A DNA stretch of 64,000 nucleotides from Leclercia adecarboxylata (GCF_006874705.1 NZ_CP035382.1:1426001-1490000), one strand, 5' to 3'; positions 22,155 to 34,073 are shown, counted from the first letter of the stretch. A program made the numbers and translations. The notes: generated from the sequence alone by a model not told the origin.

Positions 22155-23177
22155 ATGGCCCAAATCATTCCATCAGACTTCAACATTGCACCCGACGAGA
22201 GCGCAGAATTTGTCCCCATGCGGGGCGTGGCTAATCGCCATCTGCAGACCATGCTGCCGCGCCTCATCCGTCGTAAAGTGCTTTTCACCCCCGTCTGGCA
22301 GCGCCTTGACCTGCCGGATGATGACTTCGTTGATTTAGCCTGGAGTGAAGATCCGCTTCAGGCCCGGCACAAACCCCGGCTGGTGGTCTTTCATGGCCTC
22401 GAGGGCAGCCTGCACAGCCCCTATGCTCACGGCCTGATTCAGGCGGCGAAAGCGCGCGGCTGGCTGGGGGTAGTGATGCACTTCAGGGGATGCAGCGGCG
22501 AACCCAATCGCCAGAAACGCATCTATCATTCCGGCGAAACAGAAGATGGCACCTGGTTCCTGCGCTGGCTGGCAGAGACCCACGGCCCGGCCCCTACGGC
22601 GGCGGTGGGCTATTCGCTGGGCGGAAACATGCTCGCCTGCCTGCTGGCAAAAGAGGGCGACAATATTCCTCTGGACGCCGCCGCCATCGTCTCTGCTCCG
22701 TTCATGCTGGAACACTGCAGCTATCATATGGATAAGGGCTTTTCGCGCGTTTATCAGCGTTATCTGCTTAACTTGCTCAAAGCCAATGCGGCACGCAAAC
22801 TGAAGGCATACCCGGATACGCTGCCGGTCAGTCTGCGACAGCTGAAAAAAGTGCGTCGCCTGCGCGAATTTGACGATTTGATCACCGCCAAAATTCATGG
22901 TTTTGCCGATGCTATTGACTACTATCGCCAGTGCAGCGCCATGCCGTTGCTCAGCAACATCACGAAACCTGTGCTGATTATTCATGCTAAAGACGATCCC
23001 TTTATGGATCATCACTCGATACCCGCGCAGGAATTTTTGCCCGCTAACGTGCAGTATCAGCTGACCGAACACGGCGGACACGTGGGTTTTGTCGGCGGCA
23101 CGCTGCGTCGCCCGATGATGTGGCTGGAAACGCGTATCCCGGACTGGCTGACCACATACCTGGAACCGATAAGATGA
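22155..23177 (+). CDS. yheT: Alpha/beta hydrolase YheT
   Basis: This 340-residue protein belongs to the YheT/ABHD3-type esterase family (alpha/beta hydrolase fold). The nucleophile elbow GYSLGG places Ser154. The oxyanion segment [14 protein letters not shown] is at about 80-93, and the probable acid and base residues lie in [11 protein letters not shown] and TEHGGHVGF near the C-terminus. The substrate is unknown. Its ATG is followed by yheU with a 4-bp overlap. The mdc cluster now separates it from yheS. Confidence 0.93.
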   Translation: MAQIIPSDFNIAPDESAEFVPMRGVANRHLQTMLPRLIRRKVLFTPVWQRLDLPDDDFVDLAWSEDPLQARHKPRLVVFHGLEGSLHSPYAHGLIQAAKARGWLGVVMHFRGCSGEPNRQKRIYHSGETEDGTWFLRWLAETHGPAPTAAVGYSLGGNMLACLLAKEGDNIPLDAAAIVSAPFMLEHCSYHMDKGFSRVYQRYLLNLLKANAARKLKAYPDTLPVSLRQLKKVRRLREFDDLITAKIHGFADAIDYYRQCSAMPLLSNITKPVLIIHAKDDPFMDHHSIPAQEFLPANVQYQLTEHGGHVGFVGGTLRRPMMWLETRIPDWLTTYLEPIR

Positions 23178-23392
23178 TTATTCCCTGGCAAGATCTGGCT
23201 CCCGAAACGCTGGATAATCTGATTGAAAGCTTTGTGTTACGCGAAGGCACCGATTATGGTGAACAGGAGCTTTCGCTTGAGCAGAAGGTTGCCGACGTCA
23301 GGCGCCAGCTGCAAAGCGGTGAGGTGCTGGTCGTATGGTCCGAGCTGCACGAAACCGTCAACATCATGCCTCGCAATCAATTTCGCGGTTAA
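23174..23392 (+). CDS. yheU: UPF0270 family protein YheU
   Basis: This acidic 72-residue protein ([20 protein letters not shown]...) has unknown function and is conserved next to yheT in enterics. The start is chosen because its ATG overlaps the yheT stop as ATGA; an upstream in-frame ATG would need 18 extra codons inside yheT. It is followed after 30 bp by prkB. Confidence 0.9.
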   Translation: MIIPWQDLAPETLDNLIESFVLREGTDYGEQELSLEQKVADVRRQLQSGEVLVVWSELHETVNIMPRNQFRG

Positions 23393-23422
23393 CCGCGACA
23401 TCTTTCCATTCAGGGAGTTGCT

Positions 23423-24292
23423 ATGTCCGCCAGACATCCGGTTATTGCCGTTACAGGGTCGAGTGGTGCGGGTACCACCACCACCAGCCTCGCCTTTCGT
23501 AAGATCTTCTCGCAGCTGCATCTGCGCGCCGCGGAAGTGGAAGGCGACAGTTTTCACCGCTTTACCCGCCCTGAAATGGATATGGCGATCCGCAAGGCCC
23601 GCGATCTCGGCAAACACATCAGCTACTTTGGCCCGGATGCCAACGACTTTGGTCTGCTGGAGCAAACCTTCGCTGAATACGGGCGAAGCGGCACCGGTCA
23701 GGCGCGCAAATACCTGCACACCTATGACGAAGCGGTGCCCTGGAACCAGGTGCCGGGCACTTTCACACCCTGGCAGCCGCTGCCGGAACCCACCGACGTG
23801 CTGTTTTATGAAGGCCTGCATGGCGGGGTGGTCACGCCGCAACACGACGTGGCGCGCCATGTCGATCTGCTGGTGGGCGTGGTGCCGATTGTTAACCTGG
23901 AGTGGATCCAGAAGCTGACGCGGGATACCAGCGAGCGCGGTCATTCCCGCGAGGCGGTGATGGACTCCGTGGTGCGCTCAATGGAAGATTACATTAACTT
24001 CCTGACGCCACAGTTTTCCCGCACCCACATTAACTTCCAGCGCGTTCCGACCGTAGACACCTCGAACCCCTTTGCCGCCAAGGCTATCCCGTCCCTGGAC
24101 GAGAGCTTCGTGGTGATCCATTTCCGCAATCTGGACAATATCGATTACCCCTGGCTGCTGGCGATGCTACAGGGTTCGTTTATTTCGCATATCAATACGC
24201 TGGTGGTTCCGGGCGGGAAGATGGGGCTGGCGATGGAGTTAATCATGATGCCGCTGGTGCAGCGGTTGATGGAAGGCAAGAAAATCGATTGA
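23423..24292 (+). CDS. prkB: Phosphoribulokinase-family protein PrkB
   Basis: This 289-residue P-loop kinase resembles phosphoribulokinase and uridine kinase, with GSSGAGTT at residues 12-19. The usual lysine of the P-loop (GxxxxGK) is replaced by Thr, as also in the E. coli protein by my recollection. The physiological substrate in a non-autotroph is unclear. It is probably co-transcribed with yheT and yheU, and a REP-like palindrome separates it from convergent yhfA. Confidence 0.93.
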   Translation: MSARHPVIAVTGSSGAGTTTTSLAFRKIFSQLHLRAAEVEGDSFHRFTRPEMDMAIRKARDLGKHISYFGPDANDFGLLEQTFAEYGRSGTGQARKYLHTYDEAVPWNQVPGTFTPWQPLPEPTDVLFYEGLHGGVVTPQHDVARHVDLLVGVVPIVNLEWIQKLTRDTSERGHSREAVMDSVVRSMEDYINFLTPQFSRTHINFQRVPTVDTSNPFAAKAIPSLDESFVVIHFRNLDNIDYPWLLAMLQGSFISHINTLVVPGGKMGLAMELIMMPLVQRLMEGKKID

Positions 24293-24298
24293 AGCCTT

Positions 24299-24376
24299 GT
24301 TGCCCGGTGGCGCTGCGCTTATCCGGCCTACGTTCGTGCCGTTGTAGGCCCGGTAAGCGCAGCGCCACCGGGCAAC
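24299..24376. repeat. REP-like palindrome between prkB and yhfA
   Basis: GTTGCCCGGTGGCGCTGCGCTT on the left matches the complement of AAGCGCAGCGCCACCGGGCAAC on the right, with a further inner pairing of CCGGCCTAC and GTAGGCCCGG. It occupies nearly all the gap between the convergent stop codons. This is the enterobacterial REP/BIME type that blocks 3' exonucleases. Confidence 0.85.
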
Positions 24377-24380
24377 GGGC

Positions 24381-24785
24381 TTACGCCTCGATCACTTCAT
24401 ACGAGTGGGTAATATTTACCGCTTTCTCCAGCATCAGCGCCACGGAGCAGTACTTCTCCGCAGAAAGATCGACCGCGCGGGATACCGCCGCGTCTTTCAG
24501 CGCTTTGCCGGTGACCACGAAGTGAAGGTTGATATGGGTGAACAGGCGCGGCGCCTCTTCACGACGCTCTGAGGTCAGTTTCACTTCACAGTCGGTCACA
24601 TCGTGACGCCCTTTTTGCAGGATCGACACCACGTCGATCGCGCTGCATCCTCCTGCCGCCATCAGGACCACTTCCATCGGGCTTGGCGCTTTATCGCCGG
24701 AGTTACCGTCCATCAAAATCTGGTGCCCGGAAGCCGACTCACCGAGGAACGTTAGCCCTTCAACCCATTTCACACGTGCTTGCAT
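24381..24785 (-). CDS. yhfA: OsmC-family protein YhfA
   Basis: This 134-residue OsmC/Ohr-type protein has two cysteines at family positions: one in MAAGGCSAIDVV and one in AEKYCSVALML. They are the expected peroxidatic pair. The substrate of YhfA is not established. It is divergent from crp and shares the 309-bp control region with it, as in E. coli. Confidence 0.92.
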   Translation of the reverse strand: MQARVKWVEGLTFLGESASGHQILMDGNSGDKAPSPMEVVLMAAGGCSAIDVVSILQKGRHDVTDCEVKLTSERREEAPRLFTHINLHFVVTGKALKDAAVSRAVDLSAEKYCSVALMLEKAVNITHSYEVIEA

Positions 24786-25094
24786 TTTTATTAACTCCAG
24801 GATTGCATTTTTCCTGACAGATTACGCGCCAGTAACAATTCTGACAACGGAAGTCGACCTGCATCAAGCTGAAGCGAGACACCAGGAGACACGCGGCAAA
24901 AGCTATGCTAAAACAGTCGAGATGCTACAGTAATACATTGACGTTACACATGTATGCAGAGGACATCACACATTACAGGCTGCTAATTATTGTGCCAGCC
25001 AGACCCCAGGCAGGGGGAAGAATTCGATTGCAACCCCAGAGTACAGGTACATAGCCAGACTCTGGAGACAGCTTATAACAGAGGATAACAGCGC
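24786..25094. promoter_or_regulatory. Divergent yhfA-crp control region with probable CRP autoregulatory site
   Basis: No gene is seen in these 309 bp. The stretch GACACCAGGAGACAC to CATTACA strongly resembles the E. coli crp leader, in which CRP both represses and activates its own gene. The best match to a CRP site is TGCAG-AGGACA-TCACA at 24955-24970, with a good right half and a weak left half. The crp start has AGAGGAT as Shine-Dalgarno. Exact transcription starts were not derived. Confidence 0.55.
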
Positions 25095-25727
25095 ATGGTG
25101 CTTGGCAAACCGCAAACAGACCCGACTCTCGAATGGTTCTTGTCTCATTGCCATATTCATAAGTACCCATCGAAGAGCACGCTGATTCACCAGGGTGAAA
25201 AAGCGGAAACGTTGTACTACATCGTCAAAGGCTCAGTGGCAGTGCTGATCAAAGATGAAGAAGGCAAAGAGATGATCCTCTCTTACCTGAATCAGGGAGA
25301 CTTTATCGGCGAACTGGGCCTGTTTGAAGAAGGTCAGGAGCGTAGCGCCTGGGTTCGTGCAAAAACGGCCTGTGAAGTGGCTGAGATCTCTTATAAGAAA
25401 TTCCGCCAGCTGATCCAGGTGAATCCGGATATCCTGATGCGCCTCTCTTCGCAGATGGCTCGCCGTCTGCAGGTCACGTCCGAGAAAGTGGGTAACCTCG
25501 CCTTCCTCGACGTAACGGGCCGTATTGCCCAGACCCTGCTGAACCTGGCGAAACAGCCAGACGCCATGACCCACCCGGACGGTATGCAAATTAAAATTAC
25601 CCGTCAGGAAATTGGTCAGATCGTCGGATGTTCTCGTGAGACAGTGGGTCGTATCCTGAAAATGCTGGAAGATCAAAACCTGATTTCCGCCCACGGTAAA
25701 ACCATCGTGGTTTACGGAACACGTTAA
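25095..25727 (+). CDS. crp: cAMP receptor protein (catabolite activator)
   Basis: CRP is the global cAMP-responsive regulator. The 210-residue protein is standard. The cAMP pocket segment [15 protein letters not shown] lies at about 72-86, and the recognition helix segment [13 protein letters not shown] at about 176-188 contains the DNA-contacting Arg, Glu and Arg. The gene is single, with a strong terminator. CRP-type sites occur elsewhere in the window (upstream of ppiA/tsgA and pckA). Confidence 0.99.
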   Translation: MVLGKPQTDPTLEWFLSHCHIHKYPSKSTLIHQGEKAETLYYIVKGSVAVLIKDEEGKEMILSYLNQGDFIGELGLFEEGQERSAWVRAKTACEVAEISYKKFRQLIQVNPDILMRLSSQMARRLQVTSEKVGNLAFLDVTGRIAQTLLNLAKQPDAMTHPDGMQIKITRQEIGQIVGCSRETVGRILKMLEDQNLISAHGKTIVVYGTR

Positions 25728-25734
25728 TTCCGCT

Positions 25735-25772
25735 AAAACGGCGTGGCATCGCACGATGACACGCCGTTTTTG
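25735..25772 (+). terminator. Intrinsic terminator after crp
   Basis: AAAACGGCGTG (25735-25745) pairs with CACGCCGTTTT (25760-25770), followed by more T residues; the loop can also form a small hairpin. It begins 8 bp after the crp stop. Confidence 0.92.
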
Positions 25773-25783
25773 TCTCTATCCCC

Positions 25784-27871
25784 ATGTGGCGCAGGCTCAT
25801 TTATCACCCGGAAGTTAACTACGCACTGCGGCAAACCCTGGTGTTGTGTCTCCCTGTGGCTGTGGGTCTGATCTTCGGTCATCTGCAACACGGCCTGCTC
25901 TTCTCTCTCGTTCCTGCCTGCTGCAACATTGCCGGTCTGGACACGCCGCATAAGCGCTTCTTTAAACGTCTGACTATTGGCGGCTGCCTGTTCGCGGGCT
26001 GTAGCCTGGCCGTACAGCTGCTGCTGGCGCGGGATATTCCGCTGCCTCTGATTCTGACCGTGCTGGCGATGACGCTAGGGGTCACGGCTGAGATCAGCGC
26101 CCTGCATGCGCGACTGCTGCCCGCCTCGCTGATTGCGGCCATCTTTACCCTGAGCCTGGCGGGGAATATGCCGGTCTGGGAACCGCTACTCCTCTATACG
26201 CTGGGCACCCTCTGGTACGGGCTGTTTAACTGGTTCTGGTTCTGGATGTGGCGTGAACAGCCGCTGCGTGAGTCGCTGAGCATGCTCTATCAACAGCTGG
26301 CGGATTATTGCGAAGCAAAATACACCCTGCTGACGCAGCACACCGACCCTGAAAAATCGTTGCCGCCGCTGCTGGCCCGCCAGCAGAAGGTGGTGGATCT
26401 CATCAGCCTCTGTTACCAACAGCTGCATATGCTGGCGGCCAACAGGAATCATGAATACAAACGCCTGCTGCGCACCTTCCAGGTGGGGCTGGATCTACAG
26501 GAGCACATCTCCGTCAGCCTGCATCACCCGAAGGAGGTGCAGAAGCTGGTGGAGCGCAGTCACGCTGAAGCGGTGATCCGCTGGAACGCGCAGACCGTTG
26601 CGGCACGCCTGCGGGTGCTGGCAGACGACATTCTCTATCATCGCTACCCCACCCGTTTCACCATGGACAAGCAGCTCGGCGCCCTGGAAAAAATCGCCCG
26701 TCAGCATCCGGATAACCCGGTGGGTCAGTTCTGCGCCTGGCACTTCAGCCGTATCGCCCGCGTGCTGCGCACCCAGCGTCCGCTCTACCCGCGCGACCTG
26801 ATGGCGGACAAGCAGAAACGCCTGCCGCTGATCCCCGCCCTGAGAAGCTATCTGTCGCTGAAGTCTGCCGCCCTGCGTAACGCGGCGCGCATCAGCGTGA
26901 TGCTGAGTATCGCCAGCCTGATGGGCGTGGCGCTGCACCTGCCGAAACCCTACTGGATCTTAATGACCGTACTGCTGGTGACGCAAAACGGCTATAGCGC
27001 GACGCGGGTGCGTATTCTCCACCGGGCGGCCGGCACGCTGGCGGGGCTGATTATTGCCGGCGTGACCCTGCACTTCCACGTCCCGGAAGGCTACACCCTT
27101 GCCGGGATGTTGATGGTGACGCTGGTAAGCTACCTGATCATACGCAAGAGCTACGGCTGGGCGACGGTGGGCTTTACGGTCACGGCGGTGTACACCCTGC
27201 AGCTGCTGACCCTGAACGGCGAGCAGTTTATTGTCGCCCGGCTGGCCGATACCCTGATTGGCTGCCTGATCGCCTTCGGGGGGATGGTCTGGCTATGGCC
27301 GCAGTGGCAGAGCGGGCTTCTGCGGCAGAATGCCCACGACGCGCTGGAAGCGGATCAGGAGGCTATCCGCCTGATCCTCAGCGACGATCCGCAGCCGACG
27401 CCGCTGGCGTGGCAACGCATGAAGGTCAATCAGGCGCACAACGCGCTGTTCAACTCTCTGAACCAGGCGATGCAGGAGCCGGGCTTCAATTCGGCGTATC
27501 TGGCGGACATGAAGCTGTGGGTGACGCACAGCCAGTTTATCGTCGAGCATATCAACGCGATGACGACCCTGGCGCGGGAGCATACGATGCTGACGCCAGA
27601 CCTGGCGCAGCGATATCTGCAGTCGTGTGAAATTGCGCTTCAGCGCTGCCAGCAGCGTCTGGAGTATGACGCGCCGGGCGAAAGCGGGGACAGCAATATT
27701 CTGGAAGCGCCAGAGACCCTGACGCAAGGCCCCATGAGTACGCTGGAGCAGCATCTGCAGCGCACCATTGGGCATCTGAACACCATGCACACCATTTCGT
27801 CGGTGGCATGGCGTCAGCGCCCGCATCATGGGATCTGGTTGATCCGACGGCTGAAGCGGACGCCGTACTAA
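25784..27871 (+). CDS. yhfK: Putative FUSC-family inner-membrane transporter YhfK
   Basis: This 695-residue protein has the YccS/YhfK layout of the FUSC family: an N-terminal block of membrane segments (about 15-150), a soluble part, and a second block (about 355-520) beginning SVMLSIASLMGVALHLPKP, followed by a cytosolic tail. Relatives are linked to efflux of aromatic or organic acids, but YhfK's substrate is unknown. It starts just after the crp terminator, on the same strand, and is likely a separate unit. Confidence 0.92.
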   Translation: MWRRLIYHPEVNYALRQTLVLCLPVAVGLIFGHLQHGLLFSLVPACCNIAGLDTPHKRFFKRLTIGGCLFAGCSLAVQLLLARDIPLPLILTVLAMTLGVTAEISALHARLLPASLIAAIFTLSLAGNMPVWEPLLLYTLGTLWYGLFNWFWFWMWREQPLRESLSMLYQQLADYCEAKYTLLTQHTDPEKSLPPLLARQQKVVDLISLCYQQLHMLAANRNHEYKRLLRTFQVGLDLQEHISVSLHHPKEVQKLVERSHAEAVIRWNAQTVAARLRVLADDILYHRYPTRFTMDKQLGALEKIARQHPDNPVGQFCAWHFSRIARVLRTQRPLYPRDLMADKQKRLPLIPALRSYLSLKSAALRNAARISVMLSIASLMGVALHLPKPYWILMTVLLVTQNGYSATRVRILHRAAGTLAGLIIAGVTLHFHVPEGYTLAGMLMVTLVSYLIIRKSYGWATVGFTVTAVYTLQLLTLNGEQFIVARLADTLIGCLIAFGGMVWLWPQWQSGLLRQNAHDALEADQEAIRLILSDDPQPTPLAWQRMKVNQAHNALFNSLNQAMQEPGFNSAYLADMKLWVTHSQFIVEHINAMTTLAREHTMLTPDLAQRYLQSCEIALQRCQQRLEYDAPGESGDSNILEAPETLTQGPMSTLEQHLQRTIGHLNTMHTISSVAWRQRPHHGIWLIRRLKRTPY

Positions 27872-27872
27872 A

Positions 27873-27940
27873 TGCCGGGTGGCGCTGCGCTTACCCGGCC
27901 TACAAAACCGTAGGCCGGGTAAGCGTAGCGCCGCCGGGCA
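27873..27940. repeat. REP-like palindrome between yhfK and argD
   Basis: TGCCGGGTGGCGCTGCGCTTACCCGGCCTAC pairs with GTAGGCCGGGTAAGCGTAGCGCCGCCGGGCA around a short A-rich loop. It fills the gap between the two convergent stop codons and shares its core with the repeats at 24299 and 39902. Confidence 0.87.
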
Positions 27941-27946
27941 ACACAG

Positions 27947-29238
<1,292 letters not shown>

Positions 29239-29254
29239 TTATGGCAACTAAAAA

Positions 29255-29818
29255 TCAACGATGCAGAAAATTAGCCAGCAGCTGGTGGCCCTGTTCGCTA
29301 AGAATACTTTCCGGATGGAACTGCACCCCTTCCAGATCCCATTCCCGGTGGCGGATACCCATAATCTCCCGGGTCTCGCTCCAGGCGGTGACTTCAAAGC
29401 AGTCGGGTAAGGTGGGTGGGTCAATAACCAGGGAGTGATAGCGGGTCACGATAAGGGGGTTATTGAGGCCAGAGAAGACCCCCGTACCGGTGTGGGTGAC
29501 GGGAGAGGTTTTGCCGTGCATCACTTTAGCGGCACGAACAATGGTCGCGCCAAAAACCTGACCGATGGCCTGATGCCCGAGGCAGACGCCGAGGATCGGC
29601 AATTTACCGGCATAGTGCTCGATCGCCGCCAGCGAGATACCGGACTCGTCCGGCGTGCAGGGGCCGGGAGAGATAACGATTTTCTGCGGGTTCAGCGCCG
29701 CGACATCTTCCAGAGAGAGCACGTCGTTGCGCCGGACCACCACCTCCGCCCCCAGCTCGCAAAAATACTGGTACAGGTTCCAGGTGAAGGAATCGTAGTT
29801 ATCAATCAGCAGAATCAT
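29255..29818 (-). CDS. pabA: Aminodeoxychorismate synthase, glutamine amidotransferase subunit
   Basis: PabA supplies ammonia from glutamine to PabB for p-aminobenzoate and folate synthesis. The 187-residue class I amidotransferase has the nucleophile motif LGVCLGHQ (Cys79) and the catalytic VQFHPES segment (His and Glu near 168-170). It lies 30 bp after fic on the same strand, an order shared with E. coli (yhfG-fic-pabA-argD). Confidence 0.96.
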   Translation of the reverse strand: MILLIDNYDSFTWNLYQYFCELGAEVVVRRNDVLSLEDVAALNPQKIVISPGPCTPDESGISLAAIEHYAGKLPILGVCLGHQAIGQVFGATIVRAAKVMHGKTSPVTHTGTGVFSGLNNPLIVTRYHSLVIDPPTLPDCFEVTAWSETREIMGIRHREWDLEGVQFHPESILSEQGHQLLANFLHR

Positions 29819-29848
29819 GGCGGCTCCCGAAAAAATGGCCGCCCTATT

Positions 29849-30451
29849 CTACTCAGTTTCCCGGGCTTCGCTTACCACTTTGCTGAAGATTGTGTTCAGC
29901 GCGCTCAGATCGCCCATCGCACCGCTCTGGTTGGCCTGCGCCCACTCTTCCGGGTCGATACCGCGCCAGTCAAGTTGATAGCCTGCATGGATCGCTAACT
30001 GTTCAAAGAAGATGCGCTGAACAATCCCGTTTCCGATGCGGAAAGGATGCAGAACGTTGATTTCGCAGTAGTAGTGGCTGAGGCGGTTAATAAAATCCGC
30101 TTTCTCGAGCCCGACGAGATACCCCTCCTCCTCAAGATCCTGCATCAGGGCATTGCCCTCTTTTTCGATATAGGCAAAGTGGCAGAACCGGGTGTCGCCC
30201 TGATAAATATCCATTTCACGAATATCTCCCGCCCAGTCAAAAATGTCCTGGTAGAGATGGTGGTGGATGGCGCACAGGTGCGGCAGACCGCGCAACAGCG
30301 GCCCCAGGCTCAGGGTTGCCGCACGTAGCGCGGTGAATTCATACGCCGCCTGCGCCAGACGCTCAGCCTGACGAATGCCCAGCCGGTTACGCATCACATT
30401 CAGTTCCGGATAGAGATAAGGATCGCGATCGTTGCCGTATTTATCGCTCAT
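29849..30451 (-). CDS. fic: Fic-domain protein with non-canonical active-site motif
   Basis: Fic enzymes usually transfer AMP to target side chains. This 200-residue protein has the FIC motif at 135-146 as [12 protein letters not shown]: the catalytic His is kept, but the acidic Mg-binding position is Ile and the first Arg of GNGRxxR is Ile. E. coli Fic shows a similar degenerate motif, with Ser in place of this Asn (from memory). Gly55, the residue altered in the E. coli fic-1 filamentation mutant, is wild type. yhfG, overlapping it upstream by 11 bp, encodes its presumed antitoxin. Activity cannot be read from sequence. Confidence 0.92.
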   Translation of the reverse strand: MSDKYGNDRDPYLYPELNVMRNRLGIRQAERLAQAAYEFTALRAATLSLGPLLRGLPHLCAIHHHLYQDIFDWAGDIREMDIYQGDTRFCHFAYIEKEGNALMQDLEEEGYLVGLEKADFINRLSHYYCEINVLHPFRIGNGIVQRIFFEQLAIHAGYQLDWRGIDPEEWAQANQSGAMGDLSALNTIFSKVVSEARETE

Positions 30452-30608
30452 GCTGCCTCCCTAACGCTTCAAGACGGATCTGCGCCTCATCTGCGCTGAG
30501 GGTAACTAACGGGCTGTCGACCCCCTCAAGGCGGCGACTGGCCTGAAAATTCGCGTTTCGCTGTTGTTCCCAGAGACGGGATTTTTGCTTTTCAGTGAGC
30601 TTTTTCAC
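30441..30608 (-). CDS. yhfG: Fic-associated antitoxin-like protein YhfG (GTG start)
   Basis: Reading the minus strand from a GTG at 30606-30608 gives a 55-residue protein, [20 protein letters not shown] and onward, ending LGRQHER. GGGAGG stands before the GTG with good spacing. It contains SRRLEG at residues 24-29, which fits the (S/T)xxxE(G/N) inhibitory motif of class I Fic antitoxins, whose Glu blocks ATP in the Fic active site. The frame ends inside the fic start (CAT GAG CGA TAA), so the two genes overlap and are probably translationally coupled. The E. coli homologue binds Fic. Confidence 0.88.
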   Translation of the reverse strand: MKKLTEKQKSRLWEQQRNANFQASRRLEGVDSPLVTLSADEAQIRLEALGRQHER

Positions 30609-30716
30609 CTGTTACCTCCCTGATTGTGCTCGTGTTGCCACAAGTATAAGCAGCAAACTGCGGTTTCGCAGGGAGGTAAAGGCAACGCGGGCAATGCCTG
30701 CCCGCGCCAGTAGGGA

Positions 30717-31298
<582 letters not shown>

Positions 31299-31430
31299 TT
31301 AACAAAGCGCAGTAAAGAAAGCGAATGGCTTGATTCTAAAGAGCAGTATGAATCCAGGCCAGCCATTTACCTAATTTTACGCATTTGAAACAGATGTAAC
31401 CGTCGGGCAAACTGGCGCCACGGTCATTAA

Positions 31431-31446
31431 CGTGATCTAAATCACA
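31431..31446. promoter_or_regulatory. CRP site between ppiA and tsgA
   Basis: CGTGA-TCTAAA-TCACA is a near-perfect palindrome that matches the CRP consensus TGTGA-N6-TCACA except for one base. A weaker second candidate (TCACA half at 31495-31499) lies 53 bp further on. The 278-bp gap serves both divergent genes; E. coli ppiA is known to be CRP controlled. Confidence 0.75.
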
Positions 31447-31567
31447 CTGAAAACTGCAATTTTCGTTTAATTAATCATAAAAGATTTAATTAGATCACAT
31501 TCGCGCTTAAAATCTGGCCGCTCGCAGCGCCGTCAACGCGCTTTACATTTCTATTCACAGGCCAGTC

Positions 31568-32752
31568 ATGACTAACAGCAATCGTATCAAGCTCACATGG
31601 ATCAGCTTCTTCTCCTACGCCCTTACCGGTGCGTTGGTGATCGTCACCGGGATGGTGATGGGGAATATCGCAGACTATTTCAACCTGCCCGTTTCCAGCA
31701 TGAGTAACACCTTCACCTTCCTGAACGCCGGGATCCTGATCTCCATCTTCCTGAACGCCTGGCTGATGGAAATCGTCCCCCTGAAGACGCAGCTGCGTTT
31801 CGGCTTTGTGCTGATGGTGCTTGCCGTCGCCGGCCTGATGCTCAGCCACAGCATCGCCCTGTTCTCCGCCGCTATGTTTGTGCTCGGGCTGGTGAGCGGG
31901 ATCACCATGTCCATCGGGACATTTCTCATTACCCACATGTATGAAGGCCGCCAGCGCGGCGCGCGTCTGCTGTTTACCGACTCCTTCTTCAGCATGGCAG
32001 GGATGATCTTCCCGATGGTGGCCGCAGCGCTGCTGGCACGCAGCATTGAATGGTACTGGGTTTATGCCTGCATTGGCCTGGTCTACGTGGCGATTTTTGT
32101 CCTGACCTTCGGCTGTGATTTCCCGGTTCTCGGTAAAAAAGCCCAGACCACCAGCGAGCCGGTGGTGAAAGAGAAGTGGGGTGTCGGCGTGCTGTTCCTC
32201 GCCGTTGCCGCCCTGTGCTACATCCTCGGCCAGCTGGGCTTTATCTCCTGGGTGCCGGAGTATGCCAAGGGGCTGGGAATGAGCCTGAACGATGCCGGTC
32301 AGCTGGTGAGTGATTTCTGGATGTCGTACATGTTCGGCATGTGGGCATTCAGCTTTATCCTGCGCTTCTTCGATCTGCAGCGGATCCTCACCGTGCTGGC
32401 GGGTGCCGCCACCGTGCTGATGTACCTGTTTATCAACGGTTCGCCGGAACATATGCCGTGGTTTATCCTGACGCTTGGCTTCTTCTCCAGCGCCATTTAC
32501 ACCTCGATCATTACCCTGGGCTCCCTGCAGACCAAAGTAGCCTCGCCAAAACTGGTTAACTTCGTGCTCACCTGCGGCACCATCGGCACCATGCTGACCT
32601 TCGTGGTCACTGGCCCGATTGTGGCGCACAGCGGCCCGCTGGCAGCGTTACACACCGCTAACGGTCTCTATGCCGTGGTGTTCGTGATGTGCCTGGTGCT
32701 GGGCTTTGTGACCCGCCACCGCCAGCACAACACAGCGGCAGCGTCTCACTGA
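31568..32752 (+). CDS. tsgA: MFS transporter TsgA
   Basis: TsgA is a major-facilitator membrane protein with about 12 segments and 394 residues. The starting segment ([19 protein letters not shown]) is a membrane helix. Its transport substrate is not known. It is divergent from ppiA and convergent with codA, with only 4 bp between the two stop codons. In E. coli, tsgA is followed by nirB. Confidence 0.93.
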   Translation: MTNSNRIKLTWISFFSYALTGALVIVTGMVMGNIADYFNLPVSSMSNTFTFLNAGILISIFLNAWLMEIVPLKTQLRFGFVLMVLAVAGLMLSHSIALFSAAMFVLGLVSGITMSIGTFLITHMYEGRQRGARLLFTDSFFSMAGMIFPMVAAALLARSIEWYWVYACIGLVYVAIFVLTFGCDFPVLGKKAQTTSEPVVKEKWGVGVLFLAVAALCYILGQLGFISWVPEYAKGLGMSLNDAGQLVSDFWMSYMFGMWAFSFILRFFDLQRILTVLAGAATVLMYLFINGSPEHMPWFILTLGFFSSAIYTSIITLGSLQTKVASPKLVNFVLTCGTIGTMLTFVVTGPIVAHSGPLAALHTANGLYAVVFVMCLVLGFVTRHRQHNTAAASH

Positions 32753-32756
32753 TCCC

Positions 32757-34073
32757 TTACGCCCCTTTGCTTTCTGCAGAGGGGCGGTTTCTGGTAAAAC
32801 ACACCTCTTCTCCCCCACGATCCGTCTGTATCCACGTCTGTGCCAGCTGCGTGGTGGCTATCACCCGCCCCTGACGAATCGACCAGCGTACCGGCACCTG
32901 ACAACGCACCGCATCAAAACCCGTCTCCGCAGGCAGGATCACCAGATTCGCCGGGTTCCCCGGTTCAATACCGTAACCGGTCAGGCCAAAGGTACGCGCG
33001 CTGTTGTGGGTGATCAGGTCAAGACCGCGGTCGATCTGCTGATAGCCCATCATCTGGCAGACGTGCAGCCCCATATGCAGGACCTGCAGCATATTTCCGG
33101 TGCCCAGCGGATACCAGGGGTCAAACACGTCATCATGACCGAAGCAGACGTTAATCCCCGCCTCCAGCAGCTCCTTCACGCGGGTGATACCCCGGCGTTT
33201 CGGATAGTCGTCAAAGCGCCCCTGCAGATGGATATTCACCAGCGGATTGGCCACAAAGTTAATCCCGGAGAGCTTCAGCAGACGAAACAGCCGTGAAGTA
33301 TAAGCCCCGTTGTAAGAGTGCATCGCGGTGGTATGGCTGGCGGTGACGCGCGAACCAATCCCGGCCTCGTACGCCAGCGTTGCTACCGTTTCGACAAATC
33401 GCGACTGCTCGTCGTCGATTTCATCGCAGTGAATATCCAGCGGCCGGTCGTACTTCTTCGCCAGTTCAAAGGCGATATGCAACGACTGCACGCCGTACTC
33501 GCGGGTGAACTCAAAGTGCGGAATGGCGCCTACCACGTCGGCCCCCAGCTTTAACGCTTCCTCAAGCAGGGCGGCGCCGTTGGGGTAAGAGAGGATCCCC
33601 TCCTGCGGGAAGGCGACAATTTGCAGCTCGACCCACGGGGCCACCTCCTGCTTCACCTCCAGCATCGCCTTCAGGGCGGTGAGGGTCGGGTCGGAGACGT
33701 CCACATGGGTACGCACAAACTGGATGCCGTTGGCGATCTGCCATCTCAGGGTCTTCCACGCCCGGGTTTTGACATCCTCATGGCTGAGCAGCGCCTTGCG
33801 CTCTGCCCAGCGCTCGATGCCCTCAAACAGCGTGCCGGACTGGTTCCAGTTCGGCTCACCCGCGGTCTGGGTGGTATCAAGATGAATATGCGGCTCGATA
33901 AACGGCGGCAGGGCCAGCCCACCGCGCGCGTTTAACACTTCATAGCTCTCGCTCTGTCCCTCGCCCGTCGGGGTGATTTCGCCAAAACGACCGTTCTCAA
34001 TAGCCAGTTGCCATAACCCGTCCCGACCCGGTAATCGGACGTTCTGGATAAGCCAAAGCGGTGCTGTAGACAT
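32757..34073 (-). CDS. codA: Cytosine deaminase
   Basis: CodA hydrolyses cytosine to uracil and ammonia for pyrimidine salvage. Metal-binding sites of the amidohydrolase fold are present: PHIHLD (His62, His64), [17 protein letters not shown] and [10 protein letters not shown]. The second of two adjacent ATGs is preferred, because GGAG is 7 bases before it; the first (34076) is too close. The 438-residue protein is slightly longer than E. coli CodA (427), with extra residues at the C-terminus. No codB permease adjoins, and the gene is between tsgA and nirB, not in a codBA operon as in E. coli. Confidence 0.92.
   Translation of the reverse strand: MSTAPLWLIQNVRLPGRDGLWQLAIENGRFGEITPTGEGQSESYEVLNARGGLALPPFIEPHIHLDTTQTAGEPNWNQSGTLFEGIERWAERKALLSHEDVKTRAWKTLRWQIANGIQFVRTHVDVSDPTLTALKAMLEVKQEVAPWVELQIVAFPQEGILSYPNGAALLEEALKLGADVVGAIPHFEFTREYGVQSLHIAFELAKKYDRPLDIHCDEIDDEQSRFVETVATLAYEAGIGSRVTASHTTAMHSYNGAYTSRLFRLLKLSGINFVANPLVNIHLQGRFDDYPKRRGITRVKELLEAGINVCFGHDDVFDPWYPLGTGNMLQVLHMGLHVCQMMGYQQIDRGLDLITHNSARTFGLTGYGIEPGNPANLVILPAETGFDAVRCQVPVRWSIRQGRVIATTQLAQTWIQTDRGGEEVCFTRNRPSAESKGA

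Noticed and set aside
25597-25800. Possible small gene across the crp terminator
   Set aside because: The frame crosses the terminator hairpin and the crp 3' end and has no ribosome site.
31490-32629. 379-codon minus-strand frame opposite tsgA
   Set aside because: It is antisense to a clear MFS transporter. It is a Gly/His/Gln-rich artefact of membrane-protein codons.
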